From JAXGXJ01 sp050943595 (lineage in GTDB: Bacteria; Actinomycetota; Thermoleophilia; RBG-16-64-13), in NCBI GenBank assembly GCA_050943595.1, contig JBMNPM010000002.1, positions 134,553-198,552 of the forward strand: a stretch of 64,000 nt of DNA, written 5' to 3'. Every line of letters begins with the position of its first letter. Position 1 is the stretch's first letter. Below, piece after piece: positions 63,377 to 64,000 of the stretch. The notes under the pieces are model-generated. The model was not told the origin of the DNA. It did no database searches and worked only from the letters and a program-made list of their open reading frames with translations. Position numbers and translations under genes: made by a program.

Positions 63377-63715
63377 CTACTTGGAGAGACTCCCTAGTGC
63401 TTCTTGTTCCGACGGCAGGATATCGAACACGCGGTTCATCCGGGTGAGACGGAAGAGACTCATGACCGTCTCTTTGACGCCACAGATGACCAAGTCACCG
63501 CCGCTACCGATCTTGCGCAAACTGGATATGATGGCACCAAGGCCACTACTGTCGATAAAGTCGACCACTTCAAGATTGATCACGAACTTGCGGTGGCCGG
63601 CATCGATCCAGTCGTTCATAGCCTGTTTGAATTCCGTTGCGTTCGACGCGTCTATCCTTTTTTCCATCGGCTTCACAATCAGAGTATCCGTTACCTGGCT
63701 GTGGTGTAATTGCAT
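63377..63715 (-). CDS. STAS-domain anti-sigma factor antagonist (RsbV/SpoIIAA type)
   Basis: 112 residues. The phosphorylation loop is VVDFIDSSGLGAIISSLRKI, with the conserved DSSGL serine that the RsbW-like kinase modifies. KRIDASNATEFKQAMNDWID and GGDLVICGVKETVMSLFRLT are standard STAS elements. When dephosphorylated it should bind the kinase and free its target. It is between the phosphatase (26 bases upstream) and the kinase (12 bases downstream), so all three form one transcript. Confidence 0.93.
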   Translation of the reverse strand: MQLHHSQVTDTLIVKPMEKRIDASNATEFKQAMNDWIDAGHRKFVINLEVVDFIDSSGLGAIISSLRKIGSGGDLVICGVKETVMSLFRLTRMNRVFDILPSEQEALGSLSK

Positions 63716-63741
63716 GTCTGCTTCCTTATGTTGTGGGATTA

Positions 63742-64000
63742 TTATGTTGCGGGGTTATGCGCTTTGAATCCGATCCCCAAAAGACTGACGTCATCGTCGA
63801 GAGACCGTCCTTGTGACAGCTCTTCGACCGTGTGGACGATCTCATCCAGCATCATGCCTATGGGCAGATGACGTAGGTCCTTCACCAAGTCGTAGAAGTG
63901 CTCCTCACCGAAGATCTCTCCACTCAGGTCCCGGAACTCTAACACGCCGTCGGTGTAAAGGATGATCTTATCGCCCGGAGCCAATTGCTTCTCTTCCTCT
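63742..64000 (-). CDS. SpoIIE/RsbU-type PP2C phosphatase, C-terminal part (runs off the window)
   Basis: Only the last 86 residues are visible; the frame is open to the right edge. LAPGDKIILYTDGVLEFRDL is the motif of PPM/PP2C-type serine phosphatases (GD.l.lYTDGv.E), and SLDDDVSLLGIGF contains the final metal-binding aspartate (DDvsll). Such enzymes dephosphorylate the STAS antagonist. Its sensory N-terminal domain, which would tell what signal it reads, lies outside. The open frame has no start codon requirement here because the gene begins beyond 64000. Confidence 0.9.
   Translation of the reverse strand, partial: EEEKQLAPGDKIILYTDGVLEFRDLSGEIFGEEHFYDLVKDLRHLPIGMMLDEIVHTVEELSQGRSLDDDVSLLGIGFKAHNPAT

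Overview
The window looks like the chromosome of a free-living, Gram-positive-type (monoderm) bacterium with a moderately high GC content. It carries the block mcsA-mcsB-clpC-radA-disA-carD-PIN/TRAM-ispD-ispF-cysS-rlmB-yacP-sigH-tRNA-Thr, known from Firmicutes and several deep Actinobacteria. It also has S-layer-homology (SLH) proteins, a sortase-type C-terminal signal and an RsbW/RsbV/RsbU-type partner-switch module, which supports an Actinobacteria/Firmicutes-like cell plan. I cannot name the genus.

Region 1 (1-11.8 kb) is a surface-polysaccharide locus, almost entirely on the minus strand. It holds a glycosyltransferase, a Wzy-like polymerase, a Wzx flippase, an FkbM-type methyltransferase, and manC, gmd and fcl, which together make GDP-L-fucose from mannose-1-phosphate. 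It is littered with decay: an IS3-family remnant with internal deletions, an acyltransferase pseudogene split by it, and the stump of a second flippase. A membrane pseudokinase joined to a carbohydrate-binding-like domain diverges from a good promoter ahead of fcl. The locus abuts tRNA-Thr(UGU).

Region 2 (11.9-39.8 kb) is conserved housekeeping on the minus strand. It comprises the sigH/clpC/disA stress block, where McsB has lost its kinase motifs and no ctsR is present; greA-lysS from its own strong promoter; a long run ftsH-folE-folP-folB-(folK-nadA fusion)-nadB-nadC-coaX-dus joining folate, NAD and CoA synthesis; and tilS-hpt.

Region 3 (39.8-44.6 kb) holds a small ferredoxin, an MFS transporter, a broken nitroreductase, tatA and a two-gene ABC exporter.

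Region 4 (44.6-59.5 kb) is a cell-envelope region: two NlpC/P60 hydrolases, a Wzz/BY-kinase, a polyprenyl-phosphate sugar transferase, an FPFTG-anchored small protein, an O-antigen-ligase-like protein, a D,D-carboxypeptidase, an L,D-transpeptidase and an SLH-anchored amidase. Its intergenic spaces repeatedly contain exact tandem duplications of 9-21 bp.

Region 5 (59.6-64 kb) contains a CDGSH iron-sulfur protein, glycogen phosphorylase and a convergent partner-switch module (SpoIIE-type phosphatase, STAS antagonist, RsbW-like kinase) that runs off the right edge. No CRISPR array, rRNA or replication origin was seen.
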